Shown one piece after another: positions 7,137-14,877 of a stretch of 64,000 nt of DNA. The stretch comes from Streptomyces musisoli (lineage in GTDB: Bacteria; Actinomycetota; Actinomycetes; Streptomycetales; Streptomycetaceae). Location: NCBI RefSeq assembly GCF_016741855.1, contig NZ_JAERRH010000001.1:868001-932000 (forward strand), written 5' to 3'. Numbering within the stretch: the stretch's first letter is position 1; each line of letters starts with the position of its first letter. Made by a program: the position numbers and the translations under genes. The notes under the pieces are model-generated. The model worked only from the letters and a program-made list of their open reading frames with translations, was not told the origin of the DNA and searched no databases.

Positions 7137-7345
7137 CCACCGGGCCGGAAGGCCGTGAGCGTCTCGCTCCGGGCACCTCCGCCGGGCCGGAAGGCCGTAG
7201 GCGGCTCACTCCGCGCACCCCCTCCGGGCGGAAGACCGTGGGCGGCTCACTCCGCGCACCCCCTCCGGGCCGGAAGGCCGTAGGTCGGCTCGCTCCGGGC
7301 GGTGGCGCCGGGACGAGGGCTGTGCGCGTCTCACTCCGGGCGCGG
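7137..7345 (-). repeat. 5 x ~42-bp tandem repeat of the permease stop-codon context
   Basis: The permease ends ...CGCCCGGAGTGAGACGCG on the minus strand. The same GGAG(T/C)GAG word recurs (plus-strand ctcactccg or ctcgctccg) at 7330, 7289, 7246, 7205 and 7163, periods 41-43 bp, each followed by an ACGGCC/CCGGCC-containing segment. Confidence 0.9.
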
Positions 7346-8254
7346 GTCCCAGCGGAACCGCCGGACGGCCACGACCGCACCGGCCGCGCCCCACAGCAGC
7401 AGGACGCCGAGGTCCCGCCAGGGCAGGCCGGCACCGTGCGTGGTGAAGGCGCCGAGCAGCGCGTCGTTGAACGGTCGCACCGGCAGCGCACCGGCGATGC
7501 CGTTCAGCACGGCCGAGTGGATCGGCATGTAGGTGCCCGAGACGAACACGAGCGGGAACAGCACGAGCTGCACGACCGACGGCGCCGCCTCCGCGTTGCG
7601 GATCAGCGAGGCCACCGCGACCCCGAGGGCGCAGAAGGCGCCTGCGCCGAGCACCAGGGTCACCGCCAGCGCGGGCCACTGCGCGGTGGCGGGCAGCGGA
7701 ACGCCGTAGAGCCTGCCGATCGCCGTGATGAGCAGGACGTCGACGACGCTCACCAGGAGGCAGTGCGCCAGCAGGCCGACGAAGTACGCGGAGGCGGGCA
7801 GCGGGGTGGCCCGCACTCGCTTCAGCACCCCGTTCTCCCGCCTCGCCGCGAGCACGATCGCCAGCTGGCTGTAGCAGCAGCCCAGCACGGACACCGCGGC
7901 GATGGTGGACACGTAGTACTGGAGCGCGGAGCGCCCGTAGTAGAACTCGCTCTTCCCGATGCCGCCGAACAGCCCGCCGAAGACCGACATGATCACGACC
8001 GGGAAGACGAACGTGAAGAACGCGCTCTGCGGGTTGCGCCAGAACGACAGCTGCTCGTAGCGGATCTGATGCCACAACAGGCCGAGGCCACGGCCCGGCG
8101 CCTGCCGGGCCGTGGCGCGGGAAGCGGTGACACTCACGGCGCGGTCCTCTCCGGCACGGGAAGCGGTGACACTCACGGTGCGGTCCTCTCCGGAACGAGG
8201 CGCGGTGGCGCTCACAGCGCACTCCTCTCCGGCACGGGGCGCGGTGGCGCTCAC
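7331..8254 (-). CDS. ABC-2 type permease, DrrB-like
   Basis: The 307-residue protein has a ~65-residue N-terminus followed by six membrane segments and the usual ABC-2 features: FWRNPQSAFFTFVFPVVIMS, then a long VLKRVRATPLP loop, and a late VSGTYMPI. It would form a drug or lipid exporter with the ATPase encoded upstream. The first GTG (8254) overlaps the ATPase TGA as GTGA. Three more in-frame GTG codons at 8215, 8176 and 8137, each with its own GGAGAGG-type Shine-Dalgarno, result from a 39-bp tandem quadruplication. The N-terminus therefore may vary by up to 39 residues, with repeats of VSATAPR/VSVTASR. The conserved domain begins after the repeats, so the last start may have been the original one. 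Confidence 0.85.
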   Translation of the reverse strand: MSATAPRAGEECAVSATAPRSGEDRTVSVTASRAGEDRAVSVTASRATARQAPGRGLGLLWHQIRYEQLSFWRNPQSAFFTFVFPVVIMSVFGGLFGGIGKSEFYYGRSALQYYVSTIAAVSVLGCCYSQLAIVLAARRENGVLKRVRATPLPASAYFVGLLAHCLLVSVVDVLLITAIGRLYGVPLPATAQWPALAVTLVLGAGAFCALGVAVASLIRNAEAAPSVVQLVLFPLVFVSGTYMPIHSAVLNGIAGALPVRPFNDALLGAFTTHGAGLPWRDLGVLLLWGAAGAVVAVRRFRWDPRPE

Positions 8255-8271
8255 AGCGCACTCCTCTCCGG
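8113..8271 (-). repeat. 4 x 39-bp tandem repeat duplicating RBS and GTG start
   Basis: On the minus strand, units of the form GGAGAGGAGTGCGCTGTGAG plus 19 bp are repeated four times in frame (39 bp = 13 codons). Units 1-2 read GTGAGCGCCACCGCGCC and units 3-4 GTGAGTGTCACCGCTTCC. Each unit holds a Shine-Dalgarno 7 bases from a GTG. The most upstream GTG overlaps the ATPase stop. Confidence 0.95.
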
Positions 8272-9192
8272 TCGGTTCTCCGGGGTGCCGTGGTCGTCGG
8301 TGGTCAGGCGGAGGTAGACGTCCTCCAGGCTCGGCCGGTCGACCCTCAGACCGGTGAGCGCGGCGCCGCGGCGCAGCGCCCAGCCGGTGAGCCGGTGCAG
8401 GGTCCCGGTCGGCTCCGCGGACTCGACGGTGACCAGGCCGTCCTCGCCGGGCGCGGCGGGAACCGGCAGGTCGTCGACCGTGGTCCCGGGCGGCAGCGCG
8501 AAGCGGATCCGGACGTGCGCGGTGTCGCGCCCGCCCAGGGTCGCGGGGGTGCCCTCGGCCACGATCCGCCCGGCGGCGACCACCGCCACCCGGTCGGCCA
8601 GCTCCTGGGCCTCCTCCATGTGATGGGTGGTGAGGACGACGGTGGTTCCCGCGTCGCGCAGGTCCCGTACCAACTGCCAGGAGCTCCGGCGCGCGTTCGG
8701 GTCGAATCCGGTCGTCGGCTCGTCGAGGAAGAGCAGGCCGGGGTTGCCGATCAGGCCCAGCGCGAGATCCAGCCGGCGTTTCTGGCCGCCGGAGAGCGCC
8801 CGGACCTTCTTCCTCTCCAGCCCGGCGAGGCCGACCAGGCCGATCACCTCGTCGGTGTCGCGGGGCGCGGGGTAGTAGCCCGCGTTGCGGGCGACCGTCT
8901 CGCGGACGGTGAGGTAGGGCTCGACCGCGACGTCCTGGAGCACCAGCCCGATCCGCTCGCGCAGGGTGCGTTCGGTGGCCTTCTCGCCCGGGTCCAGACC
9001 GAGCACGTCGACCCGCCCGGAGTCGCGGGCCCGGAAACCCTCCAGGATCTCCATGACGGTGGTCTTGCCCGCCCCGTTGCGGCCGAGCAGCGCGAAGATC
9101 TCCCCGTACCCGACGGTGAAGCCGAGCCCGCGCACCGCGTGCACCGTGCCGTACCGCTTGTGCAGGCCCTCCACCACGACAGCGCCGGTCAT
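8251..9192 (-). CDS. ABC transporter ATP-binding protein, DrrA-like
   Basis: This 313-residue ATPase has Walker A GRNGAGKT (about 37-44), the Q-loop region VLQDVAVEPYLTV, the signature LSGGQKRR, Walker B LLFLDEPTTGFDP and the H-loop LTTHHMEEA. The C-terminal ~90 residues are the DrrA-type extension ending in SLEDVYLRL. It powers the ABC-2 permease downstream. The start is clear: GGGAGG lies five bases before the ATG. Its TGA overlaps the permease GTG. The divergent two-component pair nearby could control this exporter, which is an inference from proximity only. Confidence 0.9.
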   Translation of the reverse strand: MTGAVVVEGLHKRYGTVHAVRGLGFTVGYGEIFALLGRNGAGKTTVMEILEGFRARDSGRVDVLGLDPGEKATERTLRERIGLVLQDVAVEPYLTVRETVARNAGYYPAPRDTDEVIGLVGLAGLERKKVRALSGGQKRRLDLALGLIGNPGLLFLDEPTTGFDPNARRSSWQLVRDLRDAGTTVVLTTHHMEEAQELADRVAVVAAGRIVAEGTPATLGGRDTAHVRIRFALPPGTTVDDLPVPAAPGEDGLVTVESAEPTGTLHRLTGWALRRGAALTGLRVDRPSLEDVYLRLTTDDHGTPENRPERSAL

Positions 9193-9231
9193 GCGCGCCT
9201 CCCGGCACCCGGCGGGCGGCGGCCCCCGCCG

Positions 9232-9747
9232 TCAGGCGCGGACACAGCGGACCTCCACCGTCAGGCCGAGATGGCGCCCGGCCATGCCACGGGCCGCCGT
9301 CACACCGAACCGGGTGCGGTCGACCCGCGTGGTGGCACGGACGGTGAAGACGTCCGTGCACACCTCGGAGCGCACGATCGAGAGGCTCGCCGGCCGGGCG
9401 ACGCCGCACACGGTCAGCGTGCCCGAGACCGTGGTGTCGTCCACCCGGCCGGAGGTGAAGGTGATCAGCGGGTACCGGTCGGTGTCGAGGAACTTCGCCG
9501 ACCGTACGGCGGCGTCCCGCCGGGCGTTGCCGGTGCGCAGACCGGCCGCCGCGACCTCCGCGTGCACCTGTGACGCGGAGAGCGGCGCGGCCACGTCGAC
9601 GGTGCCGCCGCGGATCGCGAAGGTGCCGCGCACCGGCAGCAGGCCGAAGACGTGGCTGCTCGTGAACGAGACGGACGACCGGTCCGGGTCGATCAGGTAG
9701 CGGCCGAGCCGGGGCGTCGTCGGGACGGTGTCGCCTGTCGTATCCAT
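9232..9747 (-). CDS. YceI family protein
   Basis: This 171-residue protein has the YceI lipocalin-like beta-barrel pattern: GRYLIDPDRSSVSFTSSHVF at the N-terminus, a central FLDTDRYPLITFTS and a late GTLTVCGVARP. YceI proteins bind long isoprenoid or lipid tails. No signal peptide is visible, so it should be cytoplasmic, as in many actinobacterial members. The ATG at 9747 follows GGGGGC. It lies 39 bp downstream of the ABC ATPase start on the same strand but is transcribed before it, so the three genes may form one operon reading yceI-ATPase-permease. Confidence 0.85.
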   Translation of the reverse strand: MDTTGDTVPTTPRLGRYLIDPDRSSVSFTSSHVFGLLPVRGTFAIRGGTVDVAAPLSASQVHAEVAAAGLRTGNARRDAAVRSAKFLDTDRYPLITFTSGRVDDTTVSGTLTVCGVARPASLSIVRSEVCTDVFTVRATTRVDRTRFGVTAARGMAGRHLGLTVEVRCVRA

Positions 9748-9916
9748 GCCCCCATTCCACGGCGGCCGGGCCGCGGCGCGGCAGGGCGGGCGGTGGGTTC
9801 TCCACCCGACGAAGGGATGCTCATGGTGCCCGGCACACGACTTTCGTAGGGTCCGGCCGGGCAGGAGGTGTCCCGTTCCGTCTGCGGGGCCGGGTCCCGA
9901 AAGGCGATGCCCTACG

Positions 9917-9987
9917 GTGAGCGCCATGACCGACGGAACGGTGAGCGCCATGACCGACGGAACGGTGAGCGCCATGACCGACGGACC
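9917..9987 (+). repeat. 3 x 24-bp tandem repeat of the kinase start region
   Basis: The unit GTGAGCGCCATGACCGACGG plus AACG is present at 9917, 9941 and 9965. It is 8 codons, in frame, and each copy has a GTG and an ATG usable as start. No Shine-Dalgarno is in the unit. Confidence 0.95.
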
Positions 9988-11176
9988 GTGGCACTGCCGG
10001 CACAAGCGCGCGGTGGACGTGGCGATCGCGGCCGCCTTCGTGCTGCTGGACACCGGCACGACACTGGCCGGCGCCACGTGGTGGCCCGACCACCCCGGCA
10101 CCCTCGCCTGGGTCATGCTGGGCGTGCAGGCGCTCGCCTGCGCCTCGCTCGCCTTCCGCCGCGCCGCCCCGCTGACCGTCATCGGCGTGCTCGGCGCGTT
10201 CACGCTCGCGGTGACCCTGCTCGTCTCGCCGGCGGGCCTGCTGACGCCGGCTCACGGAGGGGGCGTGTGGGCCCCGCTCTCGACCATGCTGGCCGCCTAC
10301 GGCCCGCTCTTCCACCGGTGCGACCGCCGGACGGCGTACGTCGCGCTCGCCCTCTTCACCCTCGTCGTCATGCGGCCCTGGGAGCCGTCCGTGACCAACA
10401 TGACGATCGGGCTGCTGCGTACCGCGGTCGGGCCGCTGCTGGCGCTGTACTTCGACACCCGGCGCAGGCTGGTGCAGGCACTGGTCGAGCGGGCCGAACG
10501 CGCCGAACGGGAGCGGCATCTGCTGGCCGAGCGGGCCCGCGCCGAGGAACGCGCCCGGCTCGCCGGTGAGATGCACGACGTGGTCACCCACCGGGTGAGC
10601 CTGATGGTGCTCCAGGCGGGTGCCCTGCGGGTGACCGCACCGGACGAGGCGACCCGTCGAGCGGCGGAGGACCTGCGCGCCGCGGGCTGCCAGGCGCTGG
10701 AGGAACTGCGGGATCTGGTGGGCATCCTGCGCACCGAGCCGGAGGGCGACCGGACCCCCTCGGTGGCGGGCTTCGCCGACCTGGTCGCCGAGTCGGTGGC
10801 GGTGGGGATACCGACCGAGCTGATCGAGGAGGGCGACCCGGCGCTGGCCTCACCGGTGGTCGGGCGCACCGCCTACCGGGTGCTGCGCGAGGCGCTGACC
10901 AATGTGCGCAAGCACGCACCCGGCGCCCGGGTGCGGGTGCGCGTGGAGTACCAGCACGCCCAGGTGCGGCTGACGGTCCGCAACACGCCGCCGGCCGACG
11001 GCCCCCGCAGCGCCCTCGCCGGTACCGGGTCCGGCCTGGGGATCGGGCATCTGCGGCAGCGCATCGAGCTGGTGCACGGTACGTTGCGTGCCGGACCCAC
11101 TTCCGACGGCGGGTTCGGTGTCGAGGCGACGCTGCCCGCGTTCGTCCCGACCGCGGAATCGGCGGTGCGAGGGTGA
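9926..11176 (+). CDS. Two-component sensor histidine kinase, NarL-partner type (HisKA_3)
   Basis: The 416-residue kinase has about five to six N-terminal membrane segments (residues ~20-175), a short coiled linker rich in RAERAERERH, the HisKA_3 phosphoacceptor EMHDVVTHR with His near 217, and a C-terminal HATPase_c with LREALTNVRKHAPG and GSGLGIGHLRQR. It would autophosphorylate and pass phosphate to the response regulator encoded next. Three ATG starts (9926, 9950, 9974) exist because the first codons are tandemly triplicated; TACGGT upstream of 9926 fits a leaderless start. Its TGA overlaps the regulator's GTG. It is divergent from the yceI/ABC genes. The signal is unknown. Confidence 0.85.
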   Translation: MTDGTVSAMTDGTVSAMTDGPWHCRHKRAVDVAIAAAFVLLDTGTTLAGATWWPDHPGTLAWVMLGVQALACASLAFRRAAPLTVIGVLGAFTLAVTLLVSPAGLLTPAHGGGVWAPLSTMLAAYGPLFHRCDRRTAYVALALFTLVVMRPWEPSVTNMTIGLLRTAVGPLLALYFDTRRRLVQALVERAERAERERHLLAERARAEERARLAGEMHDVVTHRVSLMVLQAGALRVTAPDEATRRAAEDLRAAGCQALEELRDLVGILRTEPEGDRTPSVAGFADLVAESVAVGIPTELIEEGDPALASPVVGRTAYRVLREALTNVRKHAPGARVRVRVEYQHAQVRLTVRNTPPADGPRSALAGTGSGLGIGHLRQRIELVHGTLRAGPTSDGGFGVEATLPAFVPTAESAVRG

Positions 11177-11826
11177 TGATCCGGGTAGTGGTGGTGGACG
11201 ACGAGCCGATGGTGTGCGTGTTCCTGCGGACCATCCTCGGCTCGGCCCCGGACATCGAGGTGGTCGACGAGGCGCACGACGGCGCGGCCGGCCTGGAGGC
11301 GGTCCGGCGCAGCCGTCCCGATGTCGTCCTGATGGACCTGCGCATGCCCGGCATGGACGGGCTGACCGCGATCGCCCGCGTCAACGAGCTCGCGGACCCG
11401 CCGAACATCGTGGTGCTGACCACGTTCGACGCCGACCAGTACGTGCTGCGTGCGCTGCGGGCCGGGGCGACCGGCTTCCTGGTGAAGTCCACCCCGCCGG
11501 AGGAGCTGATCGGTCTCGTGCGTACCGCCGCCCAGGGGCACACCGTCCTGTCGCCCTCCGCCGCGCGCCGGCTCGTCGCCGCGTCGACTGACCGGCTGTC
11601 GGCCCACGACCGCGCCCGCGAGCTGGTCGGCTCGCTGACCGAGCGGGAGGCGCAGGTGCTGGCCGGTCTCGGCGAGGGCCTGTCGAACGCGCAGATCGCG
11701 GCACGGCTGTACCTCTCCGAGGCCACCGTCAAGGGCTACGTCTCACGGACACTGGACAAACTGGGCTGCGTCAACCGCACTCAGGCCGGCCTCCTCGCCC
11801 ACGACGCGGGGATCGTCGACACCTGA
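11173..11826 (+). CDS. Response regulator, NarL/LuxR family
   Basis: The 217-residue regulator has a receiver domain with the acidic pair VDDEP, phosphoacceptor D55 in VLMDLRMPGMDG, Thr in VLTTFD and the conserved Lys in FLVKSTPPEEL. A C-terminal LuxR-type HTH follows (LTEREAQVLAGLGEGLSNAQ and ATVKGYVSRTLDKLG). It overlaps the kinase stop by GTGA and is translationally coupled. Targets are unknown; the divergent exporter operon is a reasonable candidate. An ATG one codon in is an alternative start. The stop codon is the centre of a two-copy 28-bp repeat. Confidence 0.9.
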   Translation: MMIRVVVVDDEPMVCVFLRTILGSAPDIEVVDEAHDGAAGLEAVRRSRPDVVLMDLRMPGMDGLTAIARVNELADPPNIVVLTTFDADQYVLRALRAGATGFLVKSTPPEELIGLVRTAAQGHTVLSPSAARRLVAASTDRLSAHDRARELVGSLTEREAQVLAGLGEGLSNAQIAARLYLSEATVKGYVSRTLDKLGCVNRTQAGLLAHDAGIVDT

Positions 11827-11870
11827 AGCCGCGGGCGTACGGGCCGACACGTGAAGCCGCGGGCTGCTGG
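11819..11870 (+). repeat. 2 x 28-bp repeat of the response-regulator stop context
   Basis: The words gacacctgaagccgcgggc and gacacgtgaagccgcgggc follow each other with the TGA at 11824 and 11852, 28 bp apart. This is the shortest array of the stop-codon repeat class in the window. Confidence 0.8.
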
Positions 11871-12033
11871 ACCGGGACCGTCCGGGAGCGGCCGGCCGCC
11901 GGAGCGGTGGCCGGCAGGGGGCCGAACCTCAAATGTTGCTCTGAACGCGGCGGGCAGGGGATTCGATGCCGTCCGCCGGGGCCATACCCCCGTCACTCGA
12001 CGCACGAGCACAGGCCGAGGAGGGGGAAGCACC

Positions 12034-13491
12034 ATGCGGCGACTGGGAACGGGGATCGGCTGGCGGCCGGAGATCGCGGACGCCGTGGAGCGCATGCCGG
12101 GCATCGACTGGGTGGAGGTCGTGGCGGAGAACGTCTGCCCCGGTCACATCCCGGAGTCGCTGCTGCGGCTGCGCGAGCGCGGGGTGACGGTGATCCCGCA
12201 CGGCGTCTCCCTCGGGCTCGGCGGCGCGGACCACCCCGACGAGGGGCGGCTGACGGCGCTGGCCGAGCGGGCGCAGGCCCTGGGCTCCCCGCTGGTGACC
12301 GAGCACATCGCCTTCGTCCGGGCGGGCGGCGCGCTCACCGCCTCCCCGCGGCTGGAGGCCGGCCATCTGCTGCCCGTGCCGCGCACCCGGGACGCGCTGG
12401 ACGTGCTGTGCGAGAACGTGCGGATCGCCCAGGAGGCGCTGCCGGTGCCGCTGGCCCTGGAGAACATCGCCGCGCTGTTCTCCTGGCCGGGCGAGGAGCT
12501 GACCGAGGGGCAGTTCCTCGCCGAACTGGTCGAGCGGACCGGCGTACGCCTGCTGATCGACGTCGCCAACCTGCACACCAACCACGTGAACCGGGGCGAG
12601 GACCCGGCTCAGGCGCTGGCCGCGCTGCCCCTGGAGGCGATCGCCTACGTCCATGTCGCGGGCGGCTTCGAGCGCGACGGCGTCTGGCACGACAGCCACG
12701 CGCACCCCGTGCCGCGCCCGGTGCTCGACATCCTGACCGGTCTCGCCTCCCGGCTCGCGCCGCCCGGGGTACTCCTGGAACGAGACGAGAACTTCCCGGA
12801 ACCTGTAGAGCTGGAGCGGGAGTTGAACGCCATCCGGGAGGCCGTGACGACCGGCCGCACGCGCGCGACGGAAGCCGCGGCGGGGGAACGCAGGAGGCCG
12901 GACAGGCCGGCGGAAGGAGAGACGGGGGCGGCCAGGGCGGGCGAAGGCAAAACGGTGGAAGGCGAGACCGGGGAAGGCAGGACGGCGGCAGGCAAAGCGG
13001 CGGGGGAAGGTACGGCGGTGGCGGGCGCCGTCGGCGCGGGGGCCGGGGGTGTCGGCGTCCTGGCGCGGCCGGTGACCGGCGTGCGCGAGCGGCTCGGGGT
13101 GGCGCAGGCTGCCGTACTGTCGTCCCTGGTGGCGGGGACGCCGGTGCCGGAGGGGTTCGACCGGGTGCGGATGGGGGTGCAGGCGCGGGCGCTCGCGGCG
13201 AAGCGGGCGGGCGTGGTGGCGAAGGTGGCGCCCGAGCTGCCGGTGATCCTGGGAGCGGGGTACCGGGAGGAGTTCCTGGAGTACGCCCGGCAGCGGCCGA
13301 TGGGCGGGGGATACCGCCGGGACGCGCTGGACTTCGCCGGACATCTGCTGAAGCTGGGGCGGCCGGGGGACGCGGGGGCGCGGCGGGAACTGCGGGAGTG
13401 GTGGCTGGACCGCGCGGGCCCGGCCCCACGAAGCCAGGGCCGGAACCTCGTGTCGCGCATGCGACGGGCAGTACGCCGACACCACCCCTGA
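12034..13491 (+). CDS. DUF692 (MNIO) protein with extra C-terminal domain
   Basis: The 485-residue protein has an N-terminal DUF692 TIM barrel (residues ~1-275) with the family's metal-ligand segments: [52 protein letters not shown] and [12 protein letters not shown]692 enzymes (multinuclear non-heme iron-dependent oxidative enzymes) modify Cys or other residues of ribosomal peptides. A low-complexity Gly/Glu/Lys/Ala linker (~285-350) leads to a helical C-terminal domain (~370-465, [11 protein letters not shown]...[16 protein letters not shown]) that may do the job of the separate partner protein in other systems. ATG at 12034 has GAGGAGGGGG upstream. The substrate is not evident. The following DUF4142 and TIGR04222 genes may belong to the same pathway. 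Confidence 0.85.
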   Translation: MRRLGTGIGWRPEIADAVERMPGIDWVEVVAENVCPGHIPESLLRLRERGVTVIPHGVSLGLGGADHPDEGRLTALAERAQALGSPLVTEHIAFVRAGGALTASPRLEAGHLLPVPRTRDALDVLCENVRIAQEALPVPLALENIAALFSWPGEELTEGQFLAELVERTGVRLLIDVANLHTNHVNRGEDPAQALAALPLEAIAYVHVAGGFERDGVWHDSHAHPVPRPVLDILTGLASRLAPPGVLLERDENFPEPVELERELNAIREAVTTGRTRATEAAAGERRRPDRPAEGETGAARAGEGKTVEGETGEGRTAAGKAAGEGTAVAGAVGAGAGGVGVLARPVTGVRERLGVAQAAVLSSLVAGTPVPEGFDRVRMGVQARALAAKRAGVVAKVAPELPVILGAGYREEFLEYARQRPMGGGYRRDALDFAGHLLKLGRPGDAGARRELREWWLDRAGPAPRSQGRNLVSRMRRAVRRHHP

Positions 13492-13503
13492 ACACCCACC
13501 GAA

Positions 13504-13556
13504 AGCCCCAAAGGGACGCGAGGAACTGCGCGACCGGCCACCACACACCCGCACCG
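13504..13556 (+). repeat. Streptomyces interspersed intergenic repeat, copy 1
   Basis: The sequence agccccaaagggacgcgagg followed by aactgcgcgaccggccac matches the GGGGCGCGGGGAACTGCGCGACC element that I recall as widespread between Streptomyces genes. It can form two small hairpins (CCCCAAAGGGG and GCGCGGGGAACCGCGC types). Confidence 0.8.
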
Positions 13557-13684
13557 AACCACCGGCCCAGCATCACCCGCACCCGCACCACGTCCCCGCA
13601 CCACGAAGACCCGGCCCGCCCCACACATCGCGCATGCCACGGGGACCACCCCGGCACCCACCCCTGAACACCCCTCCGACCAAA

Positions 13685-13736
13685 GCCCCAAAGGGGCGCG
13701 AGGAACTGCGCGGCCGGCCACCACGCACCCGCACCG
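13685..13736 (+). repeat. Streptomyces interspersed intergenic repeat, copy 2
   Basis: This is the second copy, agccccaaaggggcgcgagg then aactgcgcggccggccac, carried along in the 176-bp duplication. It keeps the perfect CCCCAAAGGGG hairpin that copy 1 has lost at one base. Confidence 0.8.
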
Positions 13737-13876
13737 AACCACCGGCCCCGGCATCACCCGCACCCGCACCGGTCGCCCCCTCACGCACCGCGGGCGAAAG
13801 CCCGTCCGCGCCCCCAGTAATATGCCAAGCCCGCACCCGCCCCCAAGCACCCCCGGTGTGCGGTGCAGGAGGCACC

Positions 13877-14647
13877 ATGCGACCGCGTCCCCCCGTCAAC
13901 GGCCGAGGCATAGTCAGCGGCACCGGGCTCATCGTCACCGCCCTGGCGGCGACGGTCGTCGCCCTGCTCGTCCCGCTCTGGTCCTACGCCGGCCGGCAGG
14001 ACCCGGCGAGCGCGAACGTCCTGAGCGCACGGACGGTCACGACGCCGTACGGCCCGCTGTCCGAACAGGACCGGGGCTTCGTCACCAAGGTCCGGCTGGC
14101 GGGGCTGTGGGAGCTGCCCGCCGGAGAGCTGGCGCTGCGGAAAGGGACGACGCCGGCCGTCCGCACGGCCGGGCAGCACCTCGTCGACGGCCACACCTCC
14201 CTGGACGCCCATGTCCGGACCGTCGCCACCCAGCTCGGCGTCGCCCTGCCCAACGAGCCGAACGAGCAGCAGAGCCAGTGGCTCGCCACCCTGGACACGG
14301 CCGAGGGCCAGGACTTCGACCGCGAGTTCGCGGGCCTCCTCCGGCTCGCGCACGGCCGGGTGTTCTCGCTGGTCGCCCAGGTCCGGGCCGGCACCCAGAA
14401 CTCCCTGGTCCGCGATCTCGCCGACGACGCCAACGCGACCGTCCTGGACCACATCAGGATTCTGGAGGCGACGGGCTACGTCGACTTCGGCACACTGTCC
14501 CGGGACCTCGCGGCCTCCGCCTCCCCGGTGCCCACCCCGCCGCAGGTCGACCCGAGTGCCGCCGTGCCGGTCACGCCGCCGCCGGGCGATACGAACACCC
14601 TGCCGCCCGCCGCGGCCGGTACGTCACCGGCGACGAGCAGCCCCTGA
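13877..14647 (+). CDS. DUF4142 family exported/membrane-anchored protein
   Basis: This 256-residue protein has a membrane anchor or uncleaved signal at residues ~14-36, then a four-helix ferritin-like DUF4142 domain (about 55-205; SEQDRGFVTKVRLAGLWELP and QHLVDGHTSLDAHVRTVATQ) and a Pro/Thr-rich tail. DUF4142 proteins are mostly extracytoplasmic and of unknown function. AGGAGGC lies five bases upstream of the ATG. It follows the DUF692 gene on the same strand and precedes a TIGR04222-type gene. Its stop-codon context is repeated downstream. Confidence 0.85.
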   Translation: MRPRPPVNGRGIVSGTGLIVTALAATVVALLVPLWSYAGRQDPASANVLSARTVTTPYGPLSEQDRGFVTKVRLAGLWELPAGELALRKGTTPAVRTAGQHLVDGHTSLDAHVRTVATQLGVALPNEPNEQQSQWLATLDTAEGQDFDREFAGLLRLAHGRVFSLVAQVRAGTQNSLVRDLADDANATVLDHIRILEATGYVDFGTLSRDLAASASPVPTPPQVDPSAAVPVTPPPGDTNTLPPAAAGTSPATSSP

Positions 14648-14757
14648 CAGCGCCGACACGACTGCCGGTCCCGACGCCCCTGACAGCGCCGACGCCAACT
14701 GCCGGTCCCGACGCCGATGGCCCCGACAACGCCGACGGCCCCTGACGGCGAACGCCC
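14636..14757 (+). repeat. 2-3 copies of a 36-bp stop-codon-context repeat
   Basis: The word cccctgacagcgccgac, which contains the TGA of the DUF4142 gene, is at 14641 and again at 14677, each followed by actgccggtcccgacgc. A decayed third copy (ggcccctgacggcgaacgcc) starts near 14737. Confidence 0.85.
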
Positions 14758-14877
14758 TGACGCCCCCTCACACCCTCTGACCAGCACGGGAAACGGAACG
14801 TCACATACCGGCAACACTCCGTCCGGATCGTGAAAAGGGCATGGCGTTCGCCCAGGCCCCTGGCATACAAACACGTC

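Larger units (their letters stand above)
13450..13756 (+). repeat. 2 x ~176-bp tandem duplication spanning the DUF692 gene end
   Basis: The 3' end of the gene (tcgcgcatgc at 13453; cacccctgaacaccc at 13484) is repeated at 13628 and 13660 (periods 175-176), followed in both copies by the interspersed repeat described separately and by a cccgcaccgaaccaccggcc tail. About 40 bp of coding sequence and the TGA are in the duplicated unit. The rest of the 385-bp gap to 13876 holds only this and the next gene's 5' region. Confidence 0.9.

Noticed and set aside
7331..9805. An 824-codon frame covering permease, ATPase and YceI genes on the minus strand
   Set aside because: Upstream of 8254 it is the wrong frame of the ATPase and YceI genes, which have clear domains in their own frames.
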